A DNA stretch of 64,000 bases from Lepturacanthus savala. Lineage: Eukaryota > Chordata > Actinopteri > Scombriformes > Trichiuridae. How positions within the stretch are numbered: the stretch's first letter is position 1; each line of letters opens with the position of its first letter. Below, piece after piece: positions 10,165 through 22,519 of this stretch. The position numbers and the translations under genes were made by a program. The stretch lies in the NCBI GenBank assembly GCA_030544235.1, contig CM060478.1:6058727-6122726 (forward strand), given 5' to 3'. The notes beneath the pieces are model-generated. The model was given only the letters and a program-made list of their open reading frames with translations, had not been told where the DNA came from and searched no databases.

Positions 10165-13100
10165 ATCACATCAGTTTCCTTGTTGCCTTTAGACTGGAGA
10201 ATACAACCAAATGCTGTGCAGTGTGGCATTATGTCAATGTTTGGCATCAGTATATGTTGAAGTCACCTCTAATTCTAGCACGAACAGAAGACTACAACCT
10301 TTTAACGTCACTGACCTAGAATGATTTAAACAGGAATTTATGGTTGGATCAGTTGTTTTGAATGTGTAATGAATGAATTGAATGCATAAAATTACAGTTT
10401 TTTAATGTTTAAATCAATATTATTTTGTTAGATAGGGTGATCTTAGCATATTTAGACACAAACGTCCATTTAGCCCAGGAATCCTTTTAACATATAGGTC
10501 TATGGGCATTGACTCGCCAGTGAAGGAACTGTAGTTTTTGGCTCTGCTTTGTTGTTGTCATGGCTCAGCACCAAGGGGCAACCATAGATGTATTATAAGA
10601 CCTGGATATGGCTGATTTTTCCCAGTGGCCACTCGTGGTACTGCAACAAAAAATCCCATGCGACCCAGAAAGCATTTTCTCCATCAGGAACTTTTTCAGC
10701 GTATGCCACTGAAATGAAAGGTGGCCATTTTGTAAACCTAATACCTGATACCAGATTGTTTAACAATGAAACACTCATGCTATCAACTAGTTTTATATTC
10801 TAGGTGGATTAAATATTTAAAATTTATCATTATTTTTACACCATTTGACATTTTGTGCCAAAAAACTTGCACATTCTGTGTAATTTTTGTAAAAAAATAA
10901 ATAGAACAAATGACAAATGACATGAAACCAACATCAACACAAAATTCTCATTTTGAGACCTGATGGATGCTTTTAAAATTATATTTTAAAAAAGTTTTCA
11001 ACTTTCTCATCTTGCCAACCATTATTCGTCATTGATAATTAATGTCACGTGAAGGCAGCATCTGGCAGAAATTATGTTTGACATAAATCATTAATTCACT
11101 TATGAGCCGGAAGAAAAAAAGTTTTATGTTCTTATCAGGAGCTGAAGCAGTTCTAGTTCCACTGATGCAGTGTCTCATCTCCACCAGCAGAGGTCAGTAC
11201 AGGACTGACTGATCATCAGTCCATTCTGTGTCTGTTCAGACCAGAGGAAACAATCATTTCACCTCATAATTAACAGACTCTGGTTGTGTTTGTGTCTGCA
11301 GGAATGCAGCAGGATGAAGAGAGGTGCTGTTAGTTTAAACGATGAGCTTTAAGGACACCACCAATCACCGATAAGCTCTGCTGCTCCTGTAAAGCAGAGT
11401 GTTGGACGACAGACGACCACTGACCCTGAGCTGCATTAATATCAAATAACAACACTTCTCCTGCAGAGTTGGGAACATTAGAGAAAACGTCACAAAGGAA
11501 CCAAACATGTGTTGTATTTCTGTTGAGTTCTTACTCTATTATACTTCATAAAAGTTGTAAAAAGCAATGAAAGGACACACAGTTGGAGGACAAAATTAGG
11601 AACAATAAAACTACTGCCTTAAATTAAAAATGAATCTAAATCAATGCGTCAGAACAGTCATTTCTACCTGATCGATCGTCTCAGACCCATCAGTTTTATC
11701 TTGTGACCTCTTAGATTAACTGATGTTTTTATTATATCAATATGCAAACCAAACAGTATATTTAGCTGCTGATACCTCTATACTTTAAATTAGATATTGA
11801 GGACCTTTAGTTGCAATGAAGTATTTTAGAAACTGGTATTAATACTTTTACTTCTGAGTAGTTGTTCAGCACAGTAAAACACAATCTGAAACCCCCTGAA
11901 ATAGCAACAAAACTATACCATAACTATACAACTATGCAACAGAACTATACCATAAAAACTCTGATAGTAAAACATCAAACATATCGTCATTCTCCATTTT
12001 TCCGTTCCCTGTCATTGCAGCAGTTCTGATCCATATCTGTGTTGTAGCTTAAGAAAGTTAATCATGTCCAAAAATTTTGATTGGCCTCCCGTAGGCAACG
12101 ACAGAACCAGATGTTCGTCCTTAAATTAACCACCGTTCCTTTTTAACTTGAGACTTTTTGGGAACGGCTCAATCAGCGCAGCTTGTTCTCATGATTTAGA
12201 CATAAAATATCATGCAGAAATGTCCTCGAGCTCCCGGCAGCTGCCAGACTCATGATGGGGGGACAAGTACGGCTACAAAGAACTGCCGTGCATGTTCACA
12301 ACACTGCAATAATACTGCAGGTATCAGACGAACCCAGAGAAAAAAAAAATCTCCACAGCTGTGGACTGTTGTCTCCAGATGTCTGTCGCATCCTGATGAG
12401 CAGGTATTAACATGCAGGTTGGGTCACTGTGGGGATTCTGCAGGATGCTGGATCTACTTTCCTACAGGATGTGATCAGTGAGGTAAAGAGGAGAAGTTAC
12501 TGCTGTAGCAGATGCTGCAGATCCTCCTTCAGATGGCTTCCCCAGCCCCGCTGTGTGAACTCTACTGCTGCTTCAGGGAGGGAACGGAGCCCCAGAGCCC
12601 CTCAAGCTAAAGGGGCATGGACTCTTAGTCAGCATCGGCGTGGATGGAGAAAACACCTGGACACCAAAGGCAGTCTAAACAAACCCTGTGCCTAGTGTTG
12701 AAAAGCCTGGACCAGGTCCTCCTGGCTAAGAGGAGGAGGAGGAGGAGCTGCTGCCGGTCCCTGTTTCAGCACAGTTTTTAATTCTAAAACTGCAGACAAC
12801 AGTGATTTGGGATTGACGGGAGCTGGACACGCACGCGTCCCGGTTTACGGGATCTGGTGTAGGATCTCTGTGACTCATTCTGAGAACCAAGCAGGTCCAG
12901 AGACAAGCGAAATGTTTCCTGGAAAACAACACAAGAGCTTAGAGACACAATAGCAGCTCTGTGTTTTACTGTAGCTGGTTTGTTTGTAGTGTGAAAACGT
13001 GGATGGTTCAGAGCAGTTACAGGAAGATCTGGCAGTTCCTCAGAACCGGGAAAAATGAAAAATGAGCCACACTGGCACCCAGGGAGAGTAGAGACCAGGT

Positions 13101-13225
13101 CATTAATTAATATACGACGTGATAAAAAGTGGAATGGAAAACTCTGTCCAGGTGTTTTCAGAAAGAACAGGGGAGAAATGCACCTGAAGATAGAGACAAC
13201 AGCTGTAGTAAAGTGTGTAAATATG
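10165..13225. other. no gene recognised
   Basis: Mostly AT-rich non-coding sequence. The stretch 12200-12760 is richer in GC and carries two overlapping plus-strand frames of 88-89 codons, neither with a recognisable domain. A (GGA)n run lies at 12728-12748. A Gly-Pro-rich PGPGPPG reading at 12704-12725 ends at a stop without a splice donor. Confidence 0.5.
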
Positions 13226-13230
13226 CTAAT

Positions 13231-13586
13231 AGAGCCGTAGCTAACAACTACTCTGATAGTGGATTATTCTATTGATTATTGTAACAATTAATGGATGAGA
13301 TGTTTGATTCAGAAAATGCTGTAAAATGTCAATCACTGGTTCCAAAAGCTGAAGATTCAAATTAAAATGTCTTTTTTTGTCCAGACCAACAGTCCACAAC
13401 CCAAAGATCATCAGTTTACTATTATAGAAGACTAAAGAAACCAGAAAATAAAATGATTCAAGAAGCTTAAACCAGAGAATTTGGACATTTTCTTCTTAAA
13501 AAATGACTCACATGCATTAATCAATTATCAAAACAGTTGGCGATTAATGTAAAATTTGGAAACTAATCGATTAATCGTCTAAGAAA
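13231..13586 (+). mobile_element. family-A repeat, near full length
   Basis: Starts AGAGCCGTAGCTAACAACTA, a close match to the family's left end, and keeps all internal landmarks through GATTAATCGTC. It is one of the longest copies in the window. Confidence 0.85.
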
Positions 13587-13765
13587 AACATGTTTAAATG
13601 ATCATTTTAGACTCCTGACTGTTGTTTTATGCCCCTTAAATAATTGTGAACTCATTCTTTAAGAAATATTATGTGGTGAAAGATGGATTTTTGTGGCTTG
13701 GGTTGGTAACTCACTGTGTTCTACACTGTCACCCACATATTGTTTGTGCTATGCTTTATGATGAG

Positions 13766-13966
13766 AGCTTTAATTCATAAAATGTGTTAAAATGTTGATC
13801 ACTGTTTCCCAAAGCTGAAAATTCAAACATCCACAACCTAAAGATCATTAGTTTACTATTATAGAAGTCTAAAGAAACCAGAAAAGTCAGATTTAAGAAG
13901 CTGAAACCAGAGAATTGGGATATTTTCTTCTTAAAAAAAACTTAATCAACTATTTGTTGCAGCTTA
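13766..13966 (+). mobile_element. family-A repeat, internally deleted
   Basis: Carries TTCATAAAATGTGTTAAAAT, TGTTTCCCAAAGCTG and AAGCTGAAACCAGAGAATTG and ends TTGTTGCAGCT. The TTTTGTCCAGACCAAC block is missing. Confidence 0.8.
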
Positions 13967-14171
13967 GTCTGCAGCATATTTCATACAAACCCTCCAATAG
14001 TTGACAAACCAATTCAGTCTGAGCTAAAACAAGTCACCTGCTGAAGGAGAAGAAACGGAGGCAGTGACTAACCTTCAACGACCATCAAGATGATTCAGTC
14101 AGGACTGAAACTTCCTCCATAAAACTCCACAGCTGGAATAACTATAATGAAACAGAGTGGATCTGAATAGA

Positions 14172-14330
14172 GCAGTGGTTCCCAGCAAAAGGTCGGTGGA
14201 TTAATCTAAAAGGTCGTAACATTTCTTAAAGTACAATTTTCTTCTGCCCAAACTTTTCTTTGTTTTAATGAGACTCAAGTCAATAAGGTCGGAGGCTCTG
14301 GAACAGAGAGTTATTTAACTGCTGTTGGTT
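14172..14330 (+). mobile_element. hAT-like non-autonomous fragment
   Basis: Starts AGCAGTGGTTCCCAGC, like the CAGTGGTTCTCAAA ends of hAT elements, and is followed by AAGGTCGGTGGATTAATC and AGACTCAAGTCAATAAGGTC. Only one end is recognisable. Confidence 0.4.
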
Positions 14331-14354
14331 TGGCTCTGTGTTTCCTGGTTTGGG

Positions 14355-14735
14355 CTCTGTCCTTTTATCCAGTTGGAGTAAGTCTTAATGCCACAGCAGT
14401 GATATGAAACAATAGCGTTCTACCAAGTTCATGGCAGCAGTTTGGGTTTGGTCCTCGGTCCCTGACCACAAATCTAGCCCCAGAGAAGCAGTTCACCAGC
14501 TTGGCGTGAGAACGTGACTGGTCCGTCCTCGACGCCATCCAACATGTTTGGGATGAAATGGAACGCAGCTGGAAGCCAGAGCTGATCACAAAATCAGCGT
14601 CGGATGTCGATGATTCCCTGAAGCCAGGACCAAACATCTGCTGAAAACCCTGAAACCACAAGAGTGATGCTGTTACAGCAGAAGATGCAGCTTGTGCTTC
14701 AGAAAGACTGGTTCTACTGTCACTGGGGTCTGATT
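14355..14735 (+). pseudogene. dead Tc1-type transposase fragment
   Basis: Read in one frame from 14378, it gives LNATAVI, then a stop, NNSVLPSSWQQFGFG, a second stop after FTSLA, then ERDWSVLDAIQHVWDEMERS. The last part matches the Tc1 motif around P-IEH-WDE-ER. At least three in-frame stops and the loss of the catalytic QQD block show that it is inactive. An open minus-strand frame over the same bases is a shadow. It belongs to the same broad lineage as 8400-8556 and has the same orientation. Confidence 0.7.
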
Positions 14736-14759
14736 GAGATTTAATCGATACCAATACTG

Positions 14760-16790
14760 CTCATCAATACTCTTATATCATTAGTTAAATAGTTATAATT
14801 CAACCAGCTCTAATCCTCCATTTTTAACATGATGATTCATATGTTTAAATATAGGAATTGTTATAAAGTTTGGGTTTGTTTAGTTTAACACCATTGGTTA
14901 ATGTTGCTAACATTAGCCACCTGACTAGCGCTAATGTTAGCCTCCTGATGAGCATTAAAGTTGATTTTAAGTGTTTCATGATGTTGTTGCTCTTTCTCTT
15001 TTTACAGATGAGTTGAAATATGAGTTTAAAATAACATTAAATGCTGATCCATGTCAGTCAGGTGCTGGTATTTCAGTGCATCCACAGGCATTGTTCGAGT
15101 ATCCACATGTTTTAGTCCATGTTGTGCTGTTTGACTGGTTTGTAATGTAGATTAGAGTAACTTCCTGTTAAAGGACAGAATAATATGTGTACTTTCCAGA
15201 GAGGAAACATCCAGTACTTCACCAATAATTAAATCACCTCTGTGCTGATTATATCATTTATAAAAGGTGGCAGAAGTGTCTCCTCATCACGATCAATCGG
15301 CCTCATGAGTCCAGAGCATTTTAAACCACAATCATGACTAATGAATCAGATCAGAACAGAGAGCTATGTCTTTAAATGTTTATCTACTGACAGACTGGGA
15401 GGTTATGAGCCACCTGAGTATCTGGCTGATCATTCAGCATGAAGATAAACCTCCCCCCTGTTAGTCTGAGCTCCTATCTGAGCAACAGGCATGTCCTACG
15501 TGCTGAATGATTCTCTGTAGGTGCATGAGGTTTATTTATCACTGCAGCGTCCACGTTGTCTCTTTCCGTGACCTTTGCTGGGACACTTCATCTGTTGTGC
15601 TATTTACCTAATGTCTGAGATTGTTCAGTCAAACTGATGTTTATTTAAAAGCTATTGTCCGCTTGACCCCTGGAAGCAGATTGAGAAAACAGAGTAATGA
15701 TTACTGCAGGCCACTTCACATATATCTGTCAGAAACGTGCTGTCATAAAAAACGGAAGAGAAGAAGACGCGCTCTCAAAGACATTTTATCTGTTTCACTT
15801 GGATTTAGCAAACTGTACTAAAAGAGAGAGAGAGAGGGAGACACGTCAAGACAGTTTGAACAGAAAGATTCATCGAAACACTTCACGTGTTTCTATTGGA
15901 CAAACCTATAAGCATCGATATTCACTTCCCATCTCCCCTTGACGTTCTTCATGGTACAGTCATCAGTTGTAATGAGACGTGTCCTCTGGCCTCCGTGAAG
16001 TTTCCCAGTCTTATTTGGTTTATTATCACTATAAAAACATTCCAAATAACTGGTAACCAACATATAAGGCTTCATATATTCTGACCTGATGGTGGTTCTC
16101 ACTAACCTGGCTCCACCCTCCTTCCACTTCTGCTCAGTTTTAGGTTTCCTTCAGTTTCCGTCTGGGTTTCCAGAATATTCGTGGGTTTTCTCCTGACAAA
16201 TATTCATCTGTGACAATGAAGTTAAGGTCATTGCTAAGTTTGAGTTGTAGTGGGTTTATGGTTGTAGTTTAGTAATGCAGCGGAAAAAGATTGGAGTGAA
16301 GCCAGTGGGTCCATTGTGGAATATCAAGAAGCGTTGCTGAATATCCAGAAGTTAAAAATGGAGCAGGAACAATCTTTGCTGAGTTTGACAGACAGCAGAT
16401 CCAGAGAGACTCTGAGATCCAATAGTTTTAAACTTCAAGAGAGTTCAACCTTCATTGAGTGAATGTGTGTTAAAAGAGAGAAAAGCCTCTGAATAGAGAA
16501 GATATAGGAGCTTACAGAGTCTGTAGGACCAGGATAACACTGATGCCAAGAGGATAAATTCCTCGTCCTCCTCAAGACGCCAACTTTACACACAGGACAC
16601 CTCATAATCAAATGGAATCTGCTGAGCAGGCTCCCTAGATGATACACTGATTTTTATGAATCTTTCTTTTAGGGCCACTATAGGACACATTTAAGCAAAC
16701 CTAAGACTATAAAGTGTCCTCAGTGTGTTTGCTCCATCCAAAGAATCTGTATTATAGGCTGAAATCTGGCTTCACAGAGCTTTAGACTAC
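14760..16790. other. no gene recognised
   Basis: Short frames of up to 81 codons only, with no domain. A (GA)n run lies at 15822-15838. Otherwise ordinary AT-rich DNA. Confidence 0.6.
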
Positions 16791-16795
16791 TATCA

Positions 16796-17053
16796 TTTAC
16801 CAACTATTAGATTTCAATAATCAATTCATCAATTTGAGTAATTTTAGAAGTAAATGTGCAAATTCTCTGTTTCCAGCTTCTCTTTTGTTTTCTATAATAA
16901 TAATCTTATCAATATTGGGTTGTAGACTATTGGTCTGGCCAAAAAAGACATTTTAGGTAGAATCCTCAGCTTTGTGATTGACATTTTACATCATTTTATG
17001 AACCAATCAACTCACTGATTATTTGTTTCAATCAAAAGTTGTTAGTTGCAGCA
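16796..17053 (-). mobile_element. family-A repeat, near full length, inverted
   Basis: Shows the reverse complement of the family landmarks: TCTCTGTTTCCAGCTTCTC, GGGTTGTAGACTATTGGTCT, GACATTTTAGGTAGAATC, TTTTATGAACCAA, and ends AGTTGTTAGTTGCAGC. Confidence 0.85.
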
Positions 17054-17087
17054 TTAATTGATATATATATATATACAGTATATATAT

Positions 17088-17238
17088 AAACTGATGATTT
17101 TTGGGTTGTGGAATGTTGGTCTCGACAAAGACAAAGCAAATTTACACCATTTTATAAAGCAAACAACATTATCGATTGAACTGTTCCAAAAATCAATAGA
17201 TTAATCCACTATGAAGATAGTTGTTAGTTGCAGCTCTA
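17088..17238 (-). mobile_element. family-A repeat, partial, inverted
   Basis: Begins at TGATTTTTGGGTTGTGGAAT and ends GTTGTTAGTTGCAGCTCTA. It follows the previous copy by 35 bp in the same orientation, separated by a short TATATA stretch. Confidence 0.8.
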
Positions 17239-17439
17239 TTAGCATGTTAGCACACTTAACTAATAATAGTTAATAATACCTTTTGTCACCTTCATGTCTC
17301 CCTATACTTGACTGTGATTGGTTCGTAGACGTAGACAGTCGTTAGTAGCAGCCATATTTAGATCTGTAGTCTTGTCTGTACTGTCATTTTCCAAAATGTG
17401 CATTGTGAATAAGTCTTTCATGCACCTTAATTTATTGCT

Positions 17440-17830
17440 CTTTTGTAAAAGCGATGCACTTTAATTTCTTCCTGCTCTTTCATGCACAGCCTTGTTTATC
17501 TCAGCCTGGGAAAGTGACCTGTGGAGAGTCGGGTGGAACTTCCTCCCATCTTTTCCTCCGACTATCTCGTCACCTCCACACATGTGACACGTAGGGAAAC
17601 CCGGCCTTTCCTCCCCATTCTGTTTATGGACAAATATCATGACAGCTTTAGGGTCACTGTGTTTATTTCGGGCCTTTGTGCCTCTGCGCTGTGACCTGTG
17701 AGGTCAGGGAGAATGTGATGGAGTGTTAGTCAGGGCAGATTCTCTAATTGGAGGATTTGAGTACTTTGCACAACAAAGACCACTTATCCCAGATCAGATC
17801 AGAACGGTGACGTATCTCAGGCTGCAGCTT
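17440..17830. other. unique-looking non-coding segment with an everted AGGTCA pair
   Basis: Less AT-rich than its surroundings and free of the local repeat families. It contains TGACCTGTGAGGTCA at 17692-17706. Its look would suit a conserved non-coding element, but conservation cannot be judged from one sequence. Confidence 0.3.
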
Positions 17831-17839
17831 GTTATTTCC

Positions 17840-18950
17840 TGCTGTGGTCAGAGCTAATTTCTTCTCTTATTGTCTTTCTGCTCGCGGTTGGTATTCTGTT
17901 CTGTTAGTACATTTGTGGATCCTGAATTCCAACAGAATGGAGTCAAGAGCTGCTTCACCACTGCGAAGTGACGCATTCTGCGTTTCTCAGAATGAATTCG
18001 TCCCGTCCCAGAGCTGATTAAAAGGATGTGACCACTTTCTCCCCTCTCACTCCTCCATTTGTTTTAAAGAGGAAGCAGAGATAAGCGCTGATAACAAATG
18101 TCCTCAGTCAAACCAGGTGAGTTCATGTCAAGTTAAAGTATGTAGAGTGAACTTTTTGATTGACTCTGAGACACAGTTCAAAAGTTACATGTTGTAAAGT
18201 GTTTTTTCTTTGTTACAGCGCCACCATTTGGTCAAACTTAACACTGCACTTCAACACTGAGCCCACAGCAGCAAACCTGCTGAAGTCGATCAGATGACAG
18301 AGATTTGGGATTGATTTACATCATTAACAGTGTAATGGTTAGAAAATGAGTCATATACACATAGTCATATATACACTCATACTGTATATATACATATATA
18401 AACCCAAACAGTCCAATCTATTAATGTGTAGGATTGGCCCTGATGTTTTTTGTGGGTTTTTTTTGCATATGATACGTAGCCCAGCTGTTCTTGTTTTGTT
18501 TTTTTCTGTTCTCCTGCACCATGATATGAAATAACTACATGTCTTTAGTTATGTCTTAATGTAGGCTATTTTTAATCATGGGCTATGAATCTGCTTAAGT
18601 TATTTTCTCAGGTTGCCTTTCAACATCTGGCCAGAGGCTGCAGTTGGAAACTAAAGTATTGGGCTAAATCACATACATTTACAGTCTTTGTCTGTTGATT
18701 AATGTTCCCTGTCACTTGAATAAATAAAGTGAATTCAATGAAGACTCCGAGGTGGAGATTCACCAAACCTGTTCCAAACTAACATCAAACTGTTGTGTCA
18801 TCACATTTCTTTATGTAGCTGAATATTCACTCAAACAAATGTGAATCTGGTCAGTAAAAGCTGTTGTGTGTCTGTAAAGTTACTGAGACTGAAGTGTTTC
18901 TGCTGCTGAACTTTGAAACTGACTGAGCTGAAGATACTGTTGTTTTTCTA
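17840..18950. other. no gene recognised
   Basis: Non-coding, with a short (TATA)-rich run at 18362-18400. No repeat copy of the families described here and no open frame longer than 62 codons. Confidence 0.6.
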
Positions 18951-18957
18951 GTGTTCT

Positions 18958-19068
18958 TCTGATAGTGGATTAGTTGTTTGGTTCATAAAATGGTGGAAAA
19001 TGTTGATCATTGTTTCCCAAAGCTGAAGATCCAACCTAAGACCTAAAAGATTAACCTGAGAAACTGGA
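18958..19068 (+). mobile_element. family-A repeat, left fragment
   Basis: Carries CTGATAGTGGATTAGTTGTT, TGGTTCATAAAATGGTG and TGTTTCCCAAAGCTGAAGAT, then breaks off. Confidence 0.75.
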
Positions 19069-19317
19069 TCATTTACTGACTCATCCTTTAATTCCTGCTG
19101 CTGCATTAGTTCAGGATGAATCAGCTTTAACTGGATCAGATCACATTAGATTTATTGGTAACTTGGCAGTTTTTGGGTTTATCCATGCTGCTCTGATAGA
19201 AAACAAATGTCTTTTTTTATTTTATTTTTCTCTTTTCCAGAGTTTTCCTGTATTACAAAAACATGAGTGTCAAACAAGTGTCAAAAGGTTAAAACATATA
19301 CTGTGAATGAAGATGTG

Positions 19318-19651
19318 GGCTGCAACTAACAACTATTTTGATTGCTTATTAATCTATTGATTATTGAAAAGATTAGTCAATGAGTTGTTTGGTTCATAAA
19401 ATGGTCAAAAATGTTTATCATTGTTTTCCAAAACTGAAGATTCAACCTAAAATGACTTTTTTTGTCCAGACCAACAGTCCACAACCCAAAGATCATCAGT
19501 TTACAATTATAGAAGACTAAAAAAATCAGAAAACAATCATATTTAAGAGCTGGAACCAGAGAATTTTGACATTTTATTCTTAAAAATAACTCAAATCCAT
19601 TGACTGATTATTAAAATCATTGGGGATTAATGCAATAGATTGGCAGCTCTA
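19318..19651 (+). mobile_element. family-A repeat, full length
   Basis: Runs from GGCTGCAACTAACAACTATT to GGCAGCTCTAG with all internal landmarks in order. This is a good type copy for the family in this window. Confidence 0.88.
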
Positions 19652-19654
19652 GTG

Positions 19655-22165
19655 TTTAGACTTTAAAAAGGGCTGATCTTTCACACACATCCCTTTGTAT
19701 TATTGAAATGAACCTTCCATTATCGGTATTGGCAGCAGTAACATCTTTACTGTGCACTAAATTAATTCTGTGTGCCGTTTTCTGTGTTACGAAGTTTCCC
19801 CAGGGTCGTCCTGTCCCGTCTAACAGCTCCTATCTTGATATCCCACTTATGCTCTGTAACATCCTGGGTATCTGACTGGAGTGATGTGATGACACAAGTG
19901 TGAGCAACATCGTTAAATCCACCCCAGCGTGCAGCTGACTGCAGCCCAGCTGTCAGCTGTAAACTCAGATTAAACCCAGAGCGCGGCCGGAGCTGTCGGC
20001 TGCAGGCTGAGCAGGAACCTGTGCACGAGGTGTTGGTCTAAATACACAGGAGACGAAAACACAGGGCAGAGGTTACAACAGACCTGAGGACAGTCGTGCT
20101 GCTGCAGCTATAAGACAAGTTTACTGTGTAGCTGTAAAATATCTGACATCTGTGACATCACAGCTGCAAACACAACACAGAACCCTTCATTCACTGTTTA
20201 GAATGATCTGAACTAGCAGTTAATACTCAGATACTTCACTTTAGTAGAAAAACTGTCTTCTACTGTCTGTTACTTCAGTAAATCAGCAAAACATAAAGTA
20301 TCAAGAGTAAAAGTACTGTATTATAATATATTGCACTACTTGTTTTAATCACTAAATACATAGGAGAATATTTTAATATTCTAGTTCATAAATGTGGAGC
20401 CAGTTTGAGATACTTTGTGTAGATTAATAATAAAAGTACAGCATCATAATATTTGGCAGCTGAGACTCTGGCAGGTGACAATAGAATATAGATCATAGAT
20501 TATTAATTAATATTAAAGTTTATTAATTTATATCAAATGTTAAAATATGCATCTGAAAGTAAACAAAGCTTCAGGTAAATGGTGTGAAGTGAAGGATAAA
20601 GCAACATCTGGAAATATAGATAATAGAGAAATATAAACTTCTGCCTGAATCTTCATCCTCATCAGATTTGTATATTATTTACCTTTGAAATTATTTCTGC
20701 ATGATTCTGTTCTCACCAAATAAACTTCCATAAAAACATCCATTTTTATGGATGTTTTGGGCCTTCGTTAAAAATTATTTGCACATTAAATCATTAAATG
20801 GTTTATTTCTGCACATATTGTGTTTAGACGTGTCAGCAGTTTACAGTCTGTGTTAGTATCGTTCACACAGGAATTACTTAAATTACAGAGCTGAGGACTC
20901 TGCATTTCTTATTTTTCATGATTAAATATCTGATCTCATCCATCATTCCTTCACTGTAAATATTCCTACTGGCTGAACAAGTGGAAGGATCTGGAGCTTC
21001 TGGGTAAACAGACGAGGAGCCAGGTCACTGCTGGGCCTGGATGACGAGGAAATTACCACACGACGCCAACTCCACTGAAAATTAATGTGCGAATGATTTA
21101 TTAAAGTCAAACGCTTTCACTTGTGAGAGCTCCTGTTCTTCCTGTTACGTGACTGTGTGTTAAAGTGTGTCACGGGCCCATGAGTCGACTCAGCGGGTTT
21201 TGATGTTCCTGACGTCCTGCGGTTTAGTGCTGTTGGCTGTAATCAGACTCAGATGTGGTGCAGCAGGGGTTAAAGCGGCTGCGACAGAGCAGCAGCAGCA
21301 GCCAAACCACACTCAGGTGGCACCGTTAAACACAGCTGGAATAAAGATCTGACTGTTTACTCTCGTCTGTTCCCATGCAGTCAGATCTCAGGTCAGGTAC
21401 TGATCACACTTATTCTGGAATATTCTCAACGTTTTCATCCTCAGCCTGGGAGCCAAAGGTCTGCGGAGGGTTTGGGTTTAATGGAAATCAGAAGCCAAGT
21501 GTAAACTCAAAGCTCCTTAAAGCAGCACCGCACCTCCTTTTATATTAAATACAGATTTTATCAACTTTTATTTAGCCGACGTGCAGAAGTCAGAGCAGGA
21601 GCGGCAGGATGTGGAAATGAGAAGGTGGAGTTAAAGAGAAATACATCTCACCAGCCTGTGAAGGTGGGAGCCTCCAAAAATATTACAAATATAAGATGGA
21701 ATATAGTAGAAGAGGATTTTGTTGAACAGGAAGGTTTATACTGTTGTATATTAGGCCTTTCACCACTACAGTCCAACTGCTGCCTTAAAGTACCCGACTG
21801 TGGAACATCGGCTTTACATGAAGTAAAGTGTCCTTCGAGAGAATTCATCAAGCTGAACAGAGAAGCAGACAGGAAGTCAAGCTACAAACAGCTCAGAGGA
21901 TCCATTAAGTTTTTAAAATAAAACCAATTTCAAAAGAAAAAAATAATTACGTGTTTGCCTGTTTTAAGAGAACGTAAATAGGTGATCACACAAGTTTTTA
22001 TCAGTTACTGAACATCTTTACATGTCGACTAAAGACTCGACTACTTAACCCGACAATCTAGTGTTGCATTGAGGCCACAGTGCCCTCCTCTGTTTATTGG
22101 AGGAACATGGACTAAATGTTGTCTGTTAAACACAATTTCTCAGTTAATTGGCAATTTTTCACATG
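19655..22165. other. no gene recognised
   Basis: Includes a moderately GC-rich, repeat-free segment at 19780-20110 with several CAGCTG boxes, a fragment of the AGTACTT-type teleost repeat at 20220-20340, and a perfect 11-bp hairpin at 20733-20758 (AAAACATCCAT / ATGGATGTTTT). A 98-codon frame at 21625-21921 has no recognisable feature. Confidence 0.5.
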
Positions 22166-22169
22166 GAAA

Positions 22170-22470
22170 TAGCCTTCATTTCTAAGAAGAATAGACTATT
22201 TTTTTGGTCAATTTAAGCATTTAATTGACCGCAAAAATGTGATGGTCAGTTTTCTAGCTTCTGCTAACATGATTACACAAGAGTTTTCTAATCATCCATT
22301 AACCTTCTGATGCAATGAGCAAACTCATTTTACCATTAGAACACTGGAGTGATAGTTGCTGGAAATGGGCCTGTATACATGTAGATACTGCACCGAAAAC
22401 CAGACATTTGCAGCTAGAATAGTCAATTACCACATTTGCAATGTATAGTGTATTTCTGATTAGTTTAGTT
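22170..22470 (-). mobile_element. family-B element, inverted partial copy
   Basis: In reverse complement it shares CTAATCAGAAATACACTATA, GACTATTCTAGCTGCAAATG, TCTACATGTATACAGGCCCA, CAGCAACTATCACTCCAGTG and the TTCTAATGGTA block with the other copies. Both ends are missing. Confidence 0.75.
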
Positions 22471-22475
22471 ATTTT

Positions 22476-22517
22476 CATTAAAATATATATAGTATATTTA
22501 CTATATATATTTTAATG
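22476..22517. repeat. perfect 19-bp AT palindrome
   Basis: CATTAAAATATATATAGTA and TACTATATATATTTTAATG are perfect inverted copies around a four-base loop. It is directly beside the inverted family-B copy. Confidence 0.85.
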
Positions 22518-22519
22518 AT

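Noticed and set aside
12704..12725. Gly-Pro-rich PGPGPPG reading, considered as a collagen (col13a1) exon
   Set aside because: Only about two Gly-X-Y triplets, followed at once by a stop and not by a splice donor.
14365..14754. 129-codon minus-strand frame
   Set aside because: It is the antisense of a dead Tc1-type transposase, which is readable on the plus strand.
21625..21921. 98-codon plus-strand frame
   Set aside because: No domain, no splice signals, random-looking composition; length is within chance expectation for 64 kb in six frames.
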